A stretch of 64,000 nt of DNA from Microdochium bolleyi (Eukaryota; Ascomycota; Sordariomycetes; Xylariales; Microdochiaceae), in NCBI GenBank assembly GCA_001566295.1, contig KQ964275.1:1-64000 (forward strand). Reading direction: 5' to 3'. The notes below the pieces were generated by a model that worked only from the letters and a program-made list of their open reading frames with translations, was not told where the DNA came from and made no database searches. Shown here piece after piece: positions 21,919 through 32,956 of this stretch. Each line of letters begins with the position of its first letter. Within the stretch, counting starts at the first letter, position 1. Made by a program: the position numbers and the translations under genes.

Positions 21919-22560
21919 ATGGCCAGCAACAACAAGCCCGCAGGTTCGAGCCAGGCAGCGGCAGAGAGACTCAGCAACACTTACACCCCAGCTACCATCC
22001 CTCTCAGTTGCAATCGCCCGGCGATCGCAAGAAGCCGCAGCCGTATGCCGCCGGCACCAGTCGTCACAGCAGCTGCAGAGGAGCAGCATGCAGCCCGCCT
22101 CCTCACCTTGGCTCAGCGCCACATTAGGTACTCAGAGACAGCAGTAAAGACCCTGGACTCCAGGGTCAAGCGTGCGTTCGAGAACATGGCAGCGAGCGCG
22201 AGCACCGCATCCTCTTCGACAAAGCAGACACGCCAGGCGACAGACACCAAGGGAAGCAACACCAGCGGCAGCAGCACTGCAACTACCACAACCACCGCCA
22301 AGTCCGACGACGATGGCGACGACCTGGCCCGTATGGGCGCCATTCTGACGGCAGCAGTGCGCCAGGCACGGCTCTTTGCCAAGGACACGGACGTCCGCGG
22401 CTGGCTCGGGGCGATGGTCCGCGCCCAGCTCGACGGGGACACGAGCACGTTCCGCATCTTCCGGGACTCACTGGAGCTCCGGATCTGGGAGATTCAGCAG
22501 GGCGAGGGCCCCGACGATGTGTGGTGTCTGATCACCAAGCCCTATGACGAGGCATTGTGA
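21919..22560 (+). CDS. Small protein of unknown function (paralogue B)
   Basis: 213 residues from the ATG at 21919 (catcATGGCC, strong context). An in-frame ATG at 21796 would add 41 residues of low-complexity Pro/His/Ser and is less likely. Residues 1-75 are Ser/Ala-rich; 50-95 include a helical stretch (LLTLAQRHIRYSETAVKTLDS); 100-135 form a Ser/Thr/Asp linker; 140-200 are a compact region (AAVRQARLFA, VRGWLGAMVRAQLDGD, FRIFRDSLELRIWEIQQG). That last region matches the C-terminal half of the preceding gene. No known domain is visible and there is no signal peptide. Confidence 0.65.
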   Translation: MASNNKPAGSSQAAAERLSNTYTPATIPLSCNRPAIARSRSRMPPAPVVTAAAEEQHAARLLTLAQRHIRYSETAVKTLDSRVKRAFENMAASASTASSSTKQTRQATDTKGSNTSGSSTATTTTTAKSDDDGDDLARMGAILTAAVRQARLFAKDTDVRGWLGAMVRAQLDGDTSTFRIFRDSLELRIWEIQQGEGPDDVWCLITKPYDEAL

Positions 22561-24727
22561 TGGACTGGCAGGAGGATATGATGTTGTGCAGAGAGAGAGT
22601 AGCTGGGTGCTGTACCGACGTGTGTTGCCCTGCAGCATGTAAAAGCACGAGGTGCATCTGCGATGTGGTTTGACTCTGGAAAGTACGAGACTAGACGATG
22701 AATGAACTTACAGGTCGAGAATCAGGTCGGCTTCTCATCTGGATTCTGACGCCACCACAGTTGTTACTCGTGCTATTGTTTGGGTCGAGCCACCGCCCAG
22801 CATCTCTCGGGCAAGTGAGTATCCTTTGCCTGATGGAGAACCAAAGAAATGCCTGCGTAGCCGAGTGTGGTACGACACAGTTCCTGTATGACTGACCTGC
22901 ATGAAGTCGAGGGCGTGGCAAAGCCGTCGCGGCTTCCGTCCGGAGACGTCGGACTCCTCTCTGAGTCTACAACAAATCTCTCACCCCGAGCTCCACCAGG
23001 AGTCTCAATAGCTCTGCTAATAAAGAGCGGGGACAAAGTCTCGCAACATGTCCCTCCCGAGCTCCGTCCCAAGTCGGTGCTTGAAGACACACGCGAGCAC
23101 CCAATGACACCCGCCACCGGGCACCTCGCTCCTCGCACCGCTCCGACAAACTGCGGCTCTGTGTCTCATCTGGCTTCCCCGCATTGCTCGCGTGGCACGA
23201 CACCCCAGCACCCCGGATCCCCGGAGACAACGATCCAGCCCAGCCCAGCCCAGCCAGGCCTGGACTTTCAAGATTGCAGATCTCAAATCCTACGTTGACG
23301 AAACTTCCCGTTCCAAGTCTTCGCTCTCAACATACTCTTTCGAATGCTATTATGTCTTCAAGACGAGATGCGCTCCCGCGCTTGGCGTTCGCATACTGCC
23401 ATCCTTTGCGGGATAACGCTGCGCTTGAGACAAAGCTAGGGCGACAAAGTCCGGACCGGACGAGCGCGAAGGGAAAGCTTGCGCGGCTCGATATTGCTCG
23501 ATCAAGCTACAAGCATACAGATTGGTTTCCCCTCCATTCTCCATGTCTGCTTGTCGAGGAAGCTAGCAAGCGTGCCTCGGCATCAAATCTGGTGGCGGGT
23601 GTTCCTAGGCCCTTTTGGGGACAGCTGAAGCGTGCGCGTGTGTGTCTGCGGTGCGGTGCGTGTGGTGGTGTCTCTCTGGGCGTTCCCCCGCGTTGCGCCA
23701 CTCTAGCTGATGCAGTCATGCTTCGCTAATTGATGGACCTGAATCCGAAGCCAGCCTCATCAGCGACATCCAACCATTCCCCCTTCCCGCTTCCGCGCCC
23801 GCACGCGCGGAATAAGGTCGTCGTTCGCTCTCCTTGGCATGTACCCCGGACTCTACCCCACGACGGGGAGAGTGGACTCGCAGAGGCGGGCGGGGACGGT
23901 CGGCAACGGTCTCCCGAAGGAGCGGGGGGAAGTGCTGGGTATGTGTCCACTGCGGGCTCTTAGTTGAAAGCTTGGCCTTCCGGCACTTGGGTCTGCCGGG
24001 TCGGTGGACCAGGGAGGAGGACGGGGACTCTCGGCCGTGAGAAGGGGCTCTGCTGTCTCTCTTTTGGACGAGACATAGGCTTACCGCTGTGTATGCTTGC
24101 AGGTATCGTTGTGTACCTACGACAAGAGGAATGTGGTTATACACACCGCCGATCAGGGGCGAGGCCACTCCAGCTCGAGCTGTGCTGTACGACAGCCTAC
24201 ATTAGTGTGCTGGACTTTGTGCGGGGTTGACGGCCACGCGTACTCCGTACGCACTTCCCCCCGGGATGAGGCGTCTTGCGCGGGCGTGCTAACTGATAAC
24301 TACTCCAATCCCCAACACTAGCCGAAGCAAGGTGGTGCTGCAGTGGCGCATCTCCGCAATCCGGACGTATGTCGCCGCCGGGGTCCGCTGAATCATGCGA
24401 CCACGACGGGACGAGATGCTATTGACTGAGGAGCATGCAGCCCCTGTTCGTCTTGATTCATGTAGATGGTGATCTGGTGCGAGGGACGGGTGGACCAGAG
24501 TTACTGGCCTGGACAATCGAGCCCACTGGGATGTACCTTTGCAAGGTTTGTCCCCCCTCCCGAGAGTCTCCGGAGGATCGCCGTGCTGTACTCCAACTGC
24601 ATTGGACAGGGGCGTTGAAAGGCATACATATCTCCCAGCGATCCCCCTCCGGCTTTCTTGAGCTTTCCCCTTCAGGATCCAAGTGAGCACCGCACCTAAA
24701 AACGTCTCGTGCAAAGTGAACAACAAC
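22561..24727. other. Intergenic region, about 2.2 kb
   Basis: Contains a short cagcc repeat near 23238-23262 and a GC-rich stretch near 23800-24030. Open frames up to about 230 codons overlap on both strands, but none shows a domain or consistent splice sites. The right end is the promoter of the transporter gene. Confidence 0.45.
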
Positions 24728-27329
24728 ATGGCGGCCGTAATCGACCATAGCGGCGCTGCCTCGTCTGAGAAGGCGGAAGCCCACCAGATCGAGCAGGTGG
24801 CCCCGAGCAATGACTCAAGCAACGGCAAAATGACGAGTGACGGTGGTGAGTGTTCCTTCCTGATCTGGATTCTTTGGATAGAGTGCTGACAGCCCATGGT
24901 CCTGAACAGAGGACGGCTACGGTGGCGAGGAGCTCCCGGTATGTTGATCTCGGCTCGAGCCAGCAACCCGTCCGGCATCCGCCCGACTTTCTAACTGACG
25001 ACGAACAGATGACCAACAAGAGACGCATGGCCCTCGTGGCACAAGCCTTCCTCTGGACGGGCTCCCAGATCCCAGTGTACCTCTTCGGCGCCGTGAGTAC
25101 CTCGACTCCGGATCCTCCTCCCAAGTCACTAACACCCTAATCAGGTCCCGCCGTACATCTACCGCGAGCTCGGCGGCGTCGACCACTGGGTCTGGTTCGT
25201 CCTGGCAAATCTGCTTTCCCTCGCGGCCATCTGCCCCTTCGTGGGTTCGCTGTCCGACCTCTTCGGCCGTCGCTACGTCGCTCTCGCCGGCGCGGCTCTG
25301 ATCGTCATCGGGATGATCTTGTGCTCTGCCGCGCCCAACATGAGCGCCTTCATCGGTATGTTTTACACATCCGTACATGCCGCCAAACATACAAGTTTGC
25401 ACACGCCCTAAGCTGACACTCGGTTCTACAGCCGGGATGGCCCTCGCCGGCGTCGGTGCTGGCATCGAGGAACTTACCGCGCTCGCGGCCACATCGGAGC
25501 TCGCCCCGACCTCGCAGCGCGGCAAATACGTCTCCGTGCTGATCTTCACCATCATCCCGTTCGTGCCGTCGGTCATGTGGGCGCAGCTGATTGCATATCA
25601 TTGTAAGCATGGTGGAATACCTGATTTGCCACCTGGCGAAAGACTCTGAAGCTCACAGCCTTTGTCCTAGCCTCGTGGAGATACTGTGGCTTGTTCTGTG
25701 CCCTGTGGGCCTTCATCGGCCTCGTTCTCACGGCGCTCTTCTATTTCCCGCCGCCCCGGCAGAACAGCGAGGGCTTGTCGCGGTCTGAGGTCCTGAAGCG
25801 CATCGACTTTGTCGGCGGCTTCCTGAGCATCACGGGGATGATACTCTTCATGGGTGAGCAGGACCTTTGTCCCTTTACTTTTGACTCCTTTCCGTATATA
25901 CTAACCTGAGGCATGTCAACAGTCGGCTTGGTCTACGGTGGCTACCAAGTAAGTAGCTGGTCCCCTTGCCTCTCCTTCTGCAAGGAAAGGAACACCAAAC
26001 GCGTTGACCCGCTTCTTTGCAGCTGACCGTTCGCTTCGCAGTACCCGTGGAGCTCTGCCTACGTGCTCGGGCCCCTCATCGTCGGCGCCGTGCTCCTGAT
26101 CGCCTTTGGCGTCTGGGAGACGAAGTTTGCCGCGTTCCCCATGTTCCCGCGCAAGATCAACAAGGCGCCGCGGACGCTCATCATGACGCTCATCATCACG
26201 TTCATCTCGGGCGCTAACTTCTGTAAGAACTGCTTCGTCTTCACTTCTGACCCAAACATAAGCGGTGACTAACATGTGACTACCCCTAGTCTCGATCTTG
26301 ATGTTCTGGCCGACGCAGGCTTTCAATGTCTACGGACACGACCCCGTCGGCGTTGGCCTCCGCGGTCTCCCCGTGGGCCTCGGCATCATGACCGGCGCGT
26401 GCGTGGTGCTGTGGCTGCTGAGCGTGTTCAGGGGTCACAACCGCATGCTCATGATCATCTCCTCGGTGCTGATGACTGCGGGCTGCGGCGCGCTCGCGGC
26501 GGCACGGAGGGACAATCTCTATCAGGTCTGGGGCATACTAGTCGTGGCAGGGCTCGGAATTGGAGGGATCGTCGTTCCGGTGAGTTTTTTTATTTTACTC
26601 CCTTTTTTTCCTTTTCCCTTTCTTTTTCTTGTCAACTCGGTTTGCAAGGAGAATATCTAAGTGCTGACTGCTACCGGACTACAGGCCTCCATCATTACGA
26701 CGATTATCACCCCGCCTGAGTTGGTGGGTGCCCTCTCCACCCCGGACTAAAAGTCAACACCACAAACTGACCACTTCTGCAGATCGCCACAATCGCCGCT
26801 TTGACTCTCAGCATCCGCGTCATCGGCGGCAGCATCGGTTACGCATGCTACTACAACGTTTTTCTTTCGAAATTCGTGCCCGCGGCGACTACGCATGTGA
26901 GTAAACGATCCCTTTTCACCCGAACAACCTAAAAAGACAAAAGAAAACATCGGGCTGACCAAAACTAGATCGGCGGCACCATGGTCCAGGCCGGCCTCAC
27001 GAGCCCTGCCCTCATCAAGACCGTCATCGAGCTCACTGGCGCCAGCCTGATCGAGGAGATCGGCCAGCTGCCCGGCATCGCGGGGAACGAGCAGCTCCAC
27101 CAGGCACTCATCTATGCTGGGCAGGTAGCCTATGCCGAGTCCTACGTGTACGTTTACTACGCCAGCATCGCGTTCGGCTCGGTCTCGATCATCGCTTCGT
27201 GTTTCCTCGGCGATATCGGTAGGTTTGATGAACCCCCGGACCCAAATATGCAAGCGATGTCTTCTTTGCTGACGTCCTATGTCACATACAGGGCAATTCA
27301 TGGACGACAAGGTCGCTGTTGTCATGTAG
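24728..27329 (+). CDS. MFS transporter, TRI12-like
   Basis: Thirteen exons: 24728-24845, 24910-24938, 25009-25092, 25145-25355, 25432-25602, 25671-25853, 25923-25948, 26042-26222, 26290-26579, 26685-26723, 26783-26896, 26969-27218, 27292-27329. All twelve introns have GT..AG borders and the frame closes at a TAG. The protein of about 577 residues has a hydrophilic N-terminus and then about 12-14 TM helices. GSLSDLFGRRY is MFS motif A; GMALAGVGAGIEELTALAATSELAP and WRYCGLFCALWAFIGL follow the fungal trichothecene-efflux (TRI12, PF06609) family. These are plasma-membrane drug/H+ antiporters that export toxins or siderophores. No biosynthetic gene is adjacent, so the cargo is unknown. The family name is sequence-based; a siderophore transporter branch is an alternative. 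Confidence 0.93.
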
Positions 27330-28741
27330 TTGGGCCGGCTCGCAAGATCTCGCGTGAAGGCGGAGGGTGTTTCTATCCCCACGGATTTTGTGAATCATGC
27401 CTCCATAAGGCCGTTGTTCTGCGCCATCTTGGATCGGGCAATGTCCGTGAAATCAATCGAAATAATACCATTATTTATCCCCTATCTGTGTATGCAGTAC
27501 ATGACTGAAACTGAGTACGTGGCATTATATCAAGGGGAAGAGAAGCAACACAAATATCCGTAAATCAAACCTGAACTACATGTTTTCTCATTTGCTCCTC
27601 GGTCCACGCACCATCCCTAAACTCAGTGCATCAAGCGGTGCATGTCACAAGGATCTCGGAAGCAAAAGTATTGGTGTGGACTCCGTCGACAATACTAGCT
27701 TATGTTCTTTGCTCAACGGCTGCCTGTACCTACCATCTGTGTGTCAATGCTTGTTGCAGTGGTTGATCATGCGGTCGAGGCGCTTAGATCATCAAGAGGA
27801 ATCGACTCGCCATGTTCCGCCCCCGAGGTCCGAACCAGGCACCATCCACCTTGCTGGTCTCGATGATGATTTTGTTCTCACATTGTCAAGTCCAATTTCT
27901 TGGAGTTGTCTTGCTCTGCGTTTATGAAATGCTAGACTTGGGACGGGGCGGCGTCGCGCGTCAGGGGCATCGGGAAGGTCCCGGACGCTCTTCGCCCCGG
28001 ACCAGCCCCTGCAGATGCCGCACACATCTCTCTTTGGTCATGTCCTTCCACCTGGTATCTTCAAGGACGAAGCTGGATTTGACGCGCAGAGCGATAACTA
28101 GAGTAGTCTCCTTGATCAACCACAGGCAGACCTACGCAAGCTACGTCCTGCATGTTGTCCGCTACGCGGTCAATCGGCGTCCTAGCTGCCCGGTCCCCTG
28201 GATAATGTACCGAGAAGACGCCTGGATTGGCTTTTGCCCCATGTGTCTTGCGGACGAGAAGCTGAGGGGACGAGCTGGGGATTGGGACTCGGAATGAGCC
28301 CATGACCTGGATCTTCGTCGAAGGACTGAAATCATGCTTGCGCGCCCGTGGACGGACTAGCATTTGCTACGATATGGCTTGGAGTCTGGTACAGGCTTGG
28401 AAGATGCCTGTATTGCTTTCAGTTGGTATCGGTGCGATGTGACTGGGATGAACGCGTGGTGAATTGGGCGTGAGTTTGAGACTTGAGGCTGGCCAGGTGT
28501 TATTGTCAGGACGGCCAGGCAGCAATCACATCCAATTCCAGGCCATCGGGGGTCAACCAAAGGACACGGAGCATGCCTTTGGTGCAAGAAGCCGAGCGTT
28601 CGGGGGGTTGCTTGTCAAGCCCGTCACTCGATGTGTGCCTGCCACGCACCTTCCCACGTGCCTGCCCCAGCGAGAAGACCTGCGCACCAACCTCGGACAA
28701 CATCCCACCTGGCAAGCGAGACGGCAACGAAGACAACCAAC
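27330..28741. other. Intergenic region, about 1.4 kb
   Basis: A plus-strand frame near 28040-28297 ends with WIGFCPMCLADEKLRG, which faintly resembles a fungal zinc-finger segment but lacks the rest of one. I do not call a gene. Confidence 0.4.
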
Positions 28742-29562
28742 ATGGCCGGAGCTATTGACGACACCACGATGGCTGACCACCGCCAGACGGCCGACGAGCC
28801 CAGTGCGAGTGCTTTTACAGATATCAGCACCCCGAACGCCGCATACCACTTTTTCTACAAACAGGCACAAGACGCTGACTTTGCCCTCAACCACGACAAG
28901 GTCTGTGTTAGCAGCACCTACTCTCTAGCAACTTCACCTACTGACCCTTTTGCTTCGCAGGCCAACAGAATAGCCTATTTCCTTGTTGCCTAGCCGGCCT
29001 GCCCGTCCCTCTGCGAGGCTGGTGCTCACCTGATCCTTGCGCACGCGCCCGAGGATCCTCATGAGAAAGTCCGCCACGCCGAGACTGCGCTTGAGATCTA
29101 CACGGACATGGACAAGATCATCACTGCTGAAGACGAAGATCGCATCTACATCGTGTGGGCACTGGCGCGCGCCAGACGCATCCTGGGCGAAACCAAGAGC
29201 GACTGAGTCAGGAGTTACAAGAGGCAGGCGAGGAAGAGAGCACCGACGAGGAAGAGAGCATAGACGGGGAAGAGTATGCCAAGGGATGTGCCAAATATGT
29301 GGATACATTTTGGGAGTCGCAGGGCTACGGACAGACGTCTCATCCTGCACTGGAGGACGACAGTGCGATGGATGTCGATGTTGGTGGCCTCAATCCTGGC
29401 TCTGGTGGTAAGCCGAGCATGATCTATTCGGTCGGTATTCATTCTAGCCACTTTGGACAGCCATTATCAGACACGCCACACCCTGCATGGGCATCCGAAA
29501 TCCCAAGATTAGGAAGGGAGCTCTCAGTCCTTGTCACGCAACGTCGCCCCGGCATTTCCTGA
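28742..29562 (+). pseudogene. Broken gene for an acidic unknown protein
   Basis: Exon 1 (28742-28900, 53 codons) has a good start and joins by a 60-base GT..AG intron to 28961. The continued frame reads ANRIAYFLVA and then a TAG at 28991-28993, one C-to-T change from CAG (Gln). It runs on in the same frame through helical sequence (CEAGAHLILAHAPEDP, AETALEIYTDMDKIITAEDED, WALARARRILGE). After an AAA at 29190-29192 the frame shifts by one base and continues with LSQELQEAGEEES and acidic repeats to a TGA at 29560. The helical pairs resemble a TPR-like fold, but no family is certain. A nonsense codon plus a one-base deletion make loss of function likely. Confidence 0.55.
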
Positions 29563-29576
29563 CCACCAAACCCGCA

Positions 29577-30728
29577 TTAACCCACACCAGGCATTGAGCT
29601 CCATAGCTTGAAGAACCAGCCTTGCCCGTCGTCTCCTGCCTCGGCACGCATGCTCTCCAGGTGCATCCTGCTGAAAGAAATCACCGGCAGCGTCTCGATC
29701 CTAGGGTGCGCGTCGTGCACATCACCCCGGACCAAGCCGTACTCTTTGAGTAACCAGAAGCGCTGCCGAATAAAGTGCTGCCAGAGCTGCCGCTCGCTCT
29801 CTGCCAGGCCTTCCAGCTCGGCCTGCACCGTGCTCTCTGCCGCCACCACCTCGTCCACCACCCTGCGACGCACCGACGCCGCCTCGGCAGCAAACTGCTC
29901 CCCCAGCACGCTCCTCAGCCTTCCCCAACTCGCCGGCCAGCACAGAAACGCCGCAGGCGAAGAGTACCGGAACTCCCCGATCCCATCCAGCCGGAACACC
30001 CACGCGCGCCTGCGGTCGTCCAGGAGCTGCTCGCGGCGCGGCAGCGGGGCCTTGACGGGGCAGTACAGCCTCCGCAGGCCTGCGCCGGCGCGGAAGCACC
30101 CGAGCACGAGGCTCGGCGCGGGGGCGACCACCTGGCCCCTGATGTCTCGCGTGTCGCTGGCGTCCATGAGCAGCGTGAGGTTCTGCACGTGCTCGGCAAA
30201 ACCGGGTAGCGCGAGCGGGGTGTCGGACGGGTCCCAGCGCGCATAGTTGAAGTCGACGGTCTCGAGGCAGATGATGTCGCGGGATCTCTTGAACGGAACG
30301 GTGTAGCTGAGGTTGGGCTCAGATGGGCAGACTGTACCGGGATGCTGTGGCCCATCCTTCAGTGGGTTTGTGCCGCTGGCTGGTACTTCCCATCCACGAT
30401 CTGGATGCTCCTCCCACGGCCGACGACCGAAGGTCAGCGTGTCTGGCAGGAAGTGCTGCACGAGACGGCGAGACTCATGGTGCACGGCAAGGAGTGTCCG
30501 GGGTGTCCGGGTGATCTCGGCCATGGACGCGGCGGCGCAGACGAGCAGTTCGTGGTGGCCCTCGGCGCGGCAGTGCGTGACCTCGAAGAACAGGACCTGT
30601 GTCTGTGCATGTTCAGGCCAGTAGAGCTTCCAGATAGCCTCGCGGAGCTCGTAGGGCAGGCGCGTGAAGTTTGGGAAGTGTGGTGCATCGCGGCGGCGCT
30701 TCTTCTTGCGAAGGGGGAGGGTCTCCAT
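29577..30728 (-). CDS. 2EXR domain protein, function unknown (copy 2)
   Basis: 383 residues, single exon. After a basic N-terminus (LRKKKRRR, possibly a nuclear signal) comes FPNFTRLPYELREAIWKLYW, the 2EXR domain, then VLFFEVTH and LLAVHHESRRLV, which belong to the same fold and are usual in the family. The central part has LPGFAEHVQNLTLLMDASDTRD. No enzyme motif is present. It shares its N-terminal architecture with the 2EXR gene at 11794-13490 but differs clearly elsewhere. The stop lies 15 bases from the end of the broken gene on the other strand. Confidence 0.85.
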   Translation of the reverse strand: METLPLRKKKRRRDAPHFPNFTRLPYELREAIWKLYWPEHAQTQVLFFEVTHCRAEGHHELLVCAAASMAEITRTPRTLLAVHHESRRLVQHFLPDTLTFGRRPWEEHPDRGWEVPASGTNPLKDGPQHPGTVCPSEPNLSYTVPFKRSRDIICLETVDFNYARWDPSDTPLALPGFAEHVQNLTLLMDASDTRDIRGQVVAPAPSLVLGCFRAGAGLRRLYCPVKAPLPRREQLLDDRRRAWVFRLDGIGEFRYSSPAAFLCWPASWGRLRSVLGEQFAAEAASVRRRVVDEVVAAESTVQAELEGLAESERQLWQHFIRQRFWLLKEYGLVRGDVHDAHPRIETLPVISFSRMHLESMRAEAGDDGQGWFFKLWSSMPGVG

Positions 30729-31414
30729 GATGGCAGCTTGGTTCTGTGGATCCTAAGCTTGAGAGTTGCGAGATTGACAGTTTGGTGACCCACGTGTAGA
30801 TGATCCTGAAGGATCAATCCCTCGGACTGGTTGCATGAGGCCACGTTGCGCCATTCTCCCAGGTGCTGCTAATATGCTGTACAGGGCACATTGGAAACCT
30901 CATATTGCACCAAGCAGCAGTGTTTTCTCCGTCATTACCTATCGTATACTTCCTCAGGACGCTCTCAGCTCATTTCGGCGCCACGGGACCAGGCAGCTGT
31001 TGTTGCCACTGTGTGCACCCTATTGTGGGGAGGCTGTCGGGGAATCGCGCTGCAGTCGTCTCATGACTAGGGTACGGAGACGCATTCCACCTTGCAGTCA
31101 TGAACTGAAGTTTGATATCATATCGAGCCCAGAGAGTCTCCCAGGTCGACGCATGTCTTCGAATGACGTAGGCGGCTGTCTGTACACTGTTCCACGGGGG
31201 CCGACTGAGCTGAGACCCCCTCTTGTGCACATTTGCGTCTGCGACTCCGCACAGCCACAGCTATCGCCGGTCAGCAGGTCCATGGGGGTCACACAACAGC
31301 CCGGCAGACCCGTTATCTCGGAGCGTCCCCTCTAACGTCGCCGCCGATCGCTTCCCACTTTGTCCCATCGTGATCCGCCAAGCATCCAGCCCTATGATAG
31401 TCGTCTCAAGCAGC
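30729..31414. other. Intergenic region
   Basis: A gap between divergently transcribed genes, likely holding both promoters. I see no ORF with support and no strong TATA box. Confidence 0.45.
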
Positions 31415-32956
31415 ATGTCGTTCCAGGACCCCGTCTTAGACTATGAGCCCCCGCCGCCGTACTCACCTGCTCCCCGTAGTCTTCGAGATGGCGTTACGAC
31501 TGCGAGTTCCGCCCGCCAGATCCCGGCCGCGAGCACTGCCGTCAGACAACACCATGCCTCCCCCTTGCCCCTGCCGAGGCCTTTCCCGCAACGCATCGCC
31601 CTGATACGCACCGCCGACAGGGACTCCGTCCGCGATGGTTTCGCCATCGCCGACGACCCAGATCCAGCCCAGCACGATGATCTCGACCGCCTACGGCAGC
31701 TGTACGGAGTCACTCTGGCCCCGCGCAAGTCCGTCCCAGACGCCGCCGAGGAGCGCCTGATGCTGCACCCGGACCAGCAGGAGCTCGAGATGGTCATCCA
31801 CGCCGGTCCTGCCGTCGCTGAGCAGGGCGGCCCCAGAGACGCAGAGGGGTCTGCTGCGTATCTGATGCCCCTGCTCACCGCCAGAGCGGGAGATGTTGGA
31901 CGGCACCACAAGTCACCCGAGACCATCTTCCGGTTCCCAGAGATCTCACCTCTTCGCACTGACCACCCGTCCGGAGACGACAGACGCCGGGCTCGAGCGT
32001 CGTCGGCGACAAGGCCGGTTGTGGGTGGAGAGCAACCGCCGGGGTACGAGGTACGCGGCCACATCATCCGCGCAGCGACCAGCCCGGCGTACGCCTCGTC
32101 TCCAGACAGCGCTGCCGAAACAACCAACCCACGGCCCCTGCCGGCATCAGCACGACCCCATGAGGCGCCCTATGCCGTGTCACGGCCTCAAGTCGATCGA
32201 CACGACGATGTCTGGCAGCAACTAGAACAGCACCATCGAGAAGAGCAACAGCGTCTACCGCCGCATCAGATCGCCCAGCCCTTATCGGGCTCGGTGAGTG
32301 CCGACTGCATCGAGGAGACGATGACATCACACGTCGTGTACCCGCGGCTCGTGTACACATTCAGCGTGGACGTGGACCGCGCTGACGACGCCAGCACCAC
32401 AACCTTCGATCATCAAGGCCAGGACCCCCGGACACCCAGGACGAACCGCACACAGACCGAGCGGGAGATGTTCGAGTGGCGCATCTCCCTCCCAGGCGAC
32501 ACCCGGCGGGGCTCGCAGCTGCAGCTGCCCGTCTTCAGCGAGCTCGCGGGCGACGAGAACATGTACACGGGCAGCTGGATGCTCGTGCGGCTGTCCACCC
32601 GGGGCTCCGCGCTCGGCAGCCCGGCCGTGGCGGCTGCGCGGGCCGACCCTGCCGAGGCACAGAGGCTGGCGGCCCGCGGGGAGATCACTGCCGACGGGAA
32701 AGAGGTCGTCGCGATCTGGCGGAAGGCGAGCAAGGAGGCGGGCGGCGGCGGCAGTGGCAGCAGCGGTGGCGGTGGCGGGCGGATATGGGACAAGAAGAAG
32801 GGCAAGGAGGCGGTCAAAGGTCGCAAGCGAGCGTGCAAGAGGCTCATGGTATTCCAGTTCCTGGGCAGTGGCGCGAGTGGTGTGCTGGGCGAGCGCTGGA
32901 GTCTCATGGCGGTGGCGTCGGCGGTGCGGGTATATCAGATGCTCATAAATAAATAG
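31415..32956 (+). CDS. Pro-rich protein of unknown function, 513 residues
   Basis: Single exon. I chose the ATG at 31415 (-3 is A) over the in-frame ATG at 31394 (-3 is C). The N-terminus holds YEPPPPYSPAP, a PPxY-like motif that could bind WW domains. Residues about 20-330 are hydrophilic and probably disordered. From about 300 the protein looks folded: YPRLVYTFSVDVDRAD, EMFEWRISLP, MYTGSWMLVRLSTRG, ending in RLMVFQFLGSGASGVLGERWSLMAVASAV. A Gly/Ser/Lys linker precedes that end. I do not recognise the family. There is no signal peptide or TM segment. Confidence 0.7.
   Translation: MSFQDPVLDYEPPPPYSPAPRSLRDGVTTASSARQIPAASTAVRQHHASPLPLPRPFPQRIALIRTADRDSVRDGFAIADDPDPAQHDDLDRLRQLYGVTLAPRKSVPDAAEERLMLHPDQQELEMVIHAGPAVAEQGGPRDAEGSAAYLMPLLTARAGDVGRHHKSPETIFRFPEISPLRTDHPSGDDRRRARASSATRPVVGGEQPPGYEVRGHIIRAATSPAYASSPDSAAETTNPRPLPASARPHEAPYAVSRPQVDRHDDVWQQLEQHHREEQQRLPPHQIAQPLSGSVSADCIEETMTSHVVYPRLVYTFSVDVDRADDASTTTFDHQGQDPRTPRTNRTQTEREMFEWRISLPGDTRRGSQLQLPVFSELAGDENMYTGSWMLVRLSTRGSALGSPAVAAARADPAEAQRLAARGEITADGKEVVAIWRKASKEAGGGGSGSSGGGGGRIWDKKKGKEAVKGRKRACKRLMVFQFLGSGASGVLGERWSLMAVASAVRVYQMLINK

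Noticed and set aside
10281..27329. A biosynthetic cluster joining the dioxygenase, transporter and esterase
   Set aside because: They are separated by unrelated genes and pseudogenes, and no backbone synthase or regulator is present.
28040..28297. Zinc-finger-like remnant (CPMCLADEKL)
   Set aside because: Only one Cys pair is present, no His pair follows before the stop, and no start or splice structure supports it.
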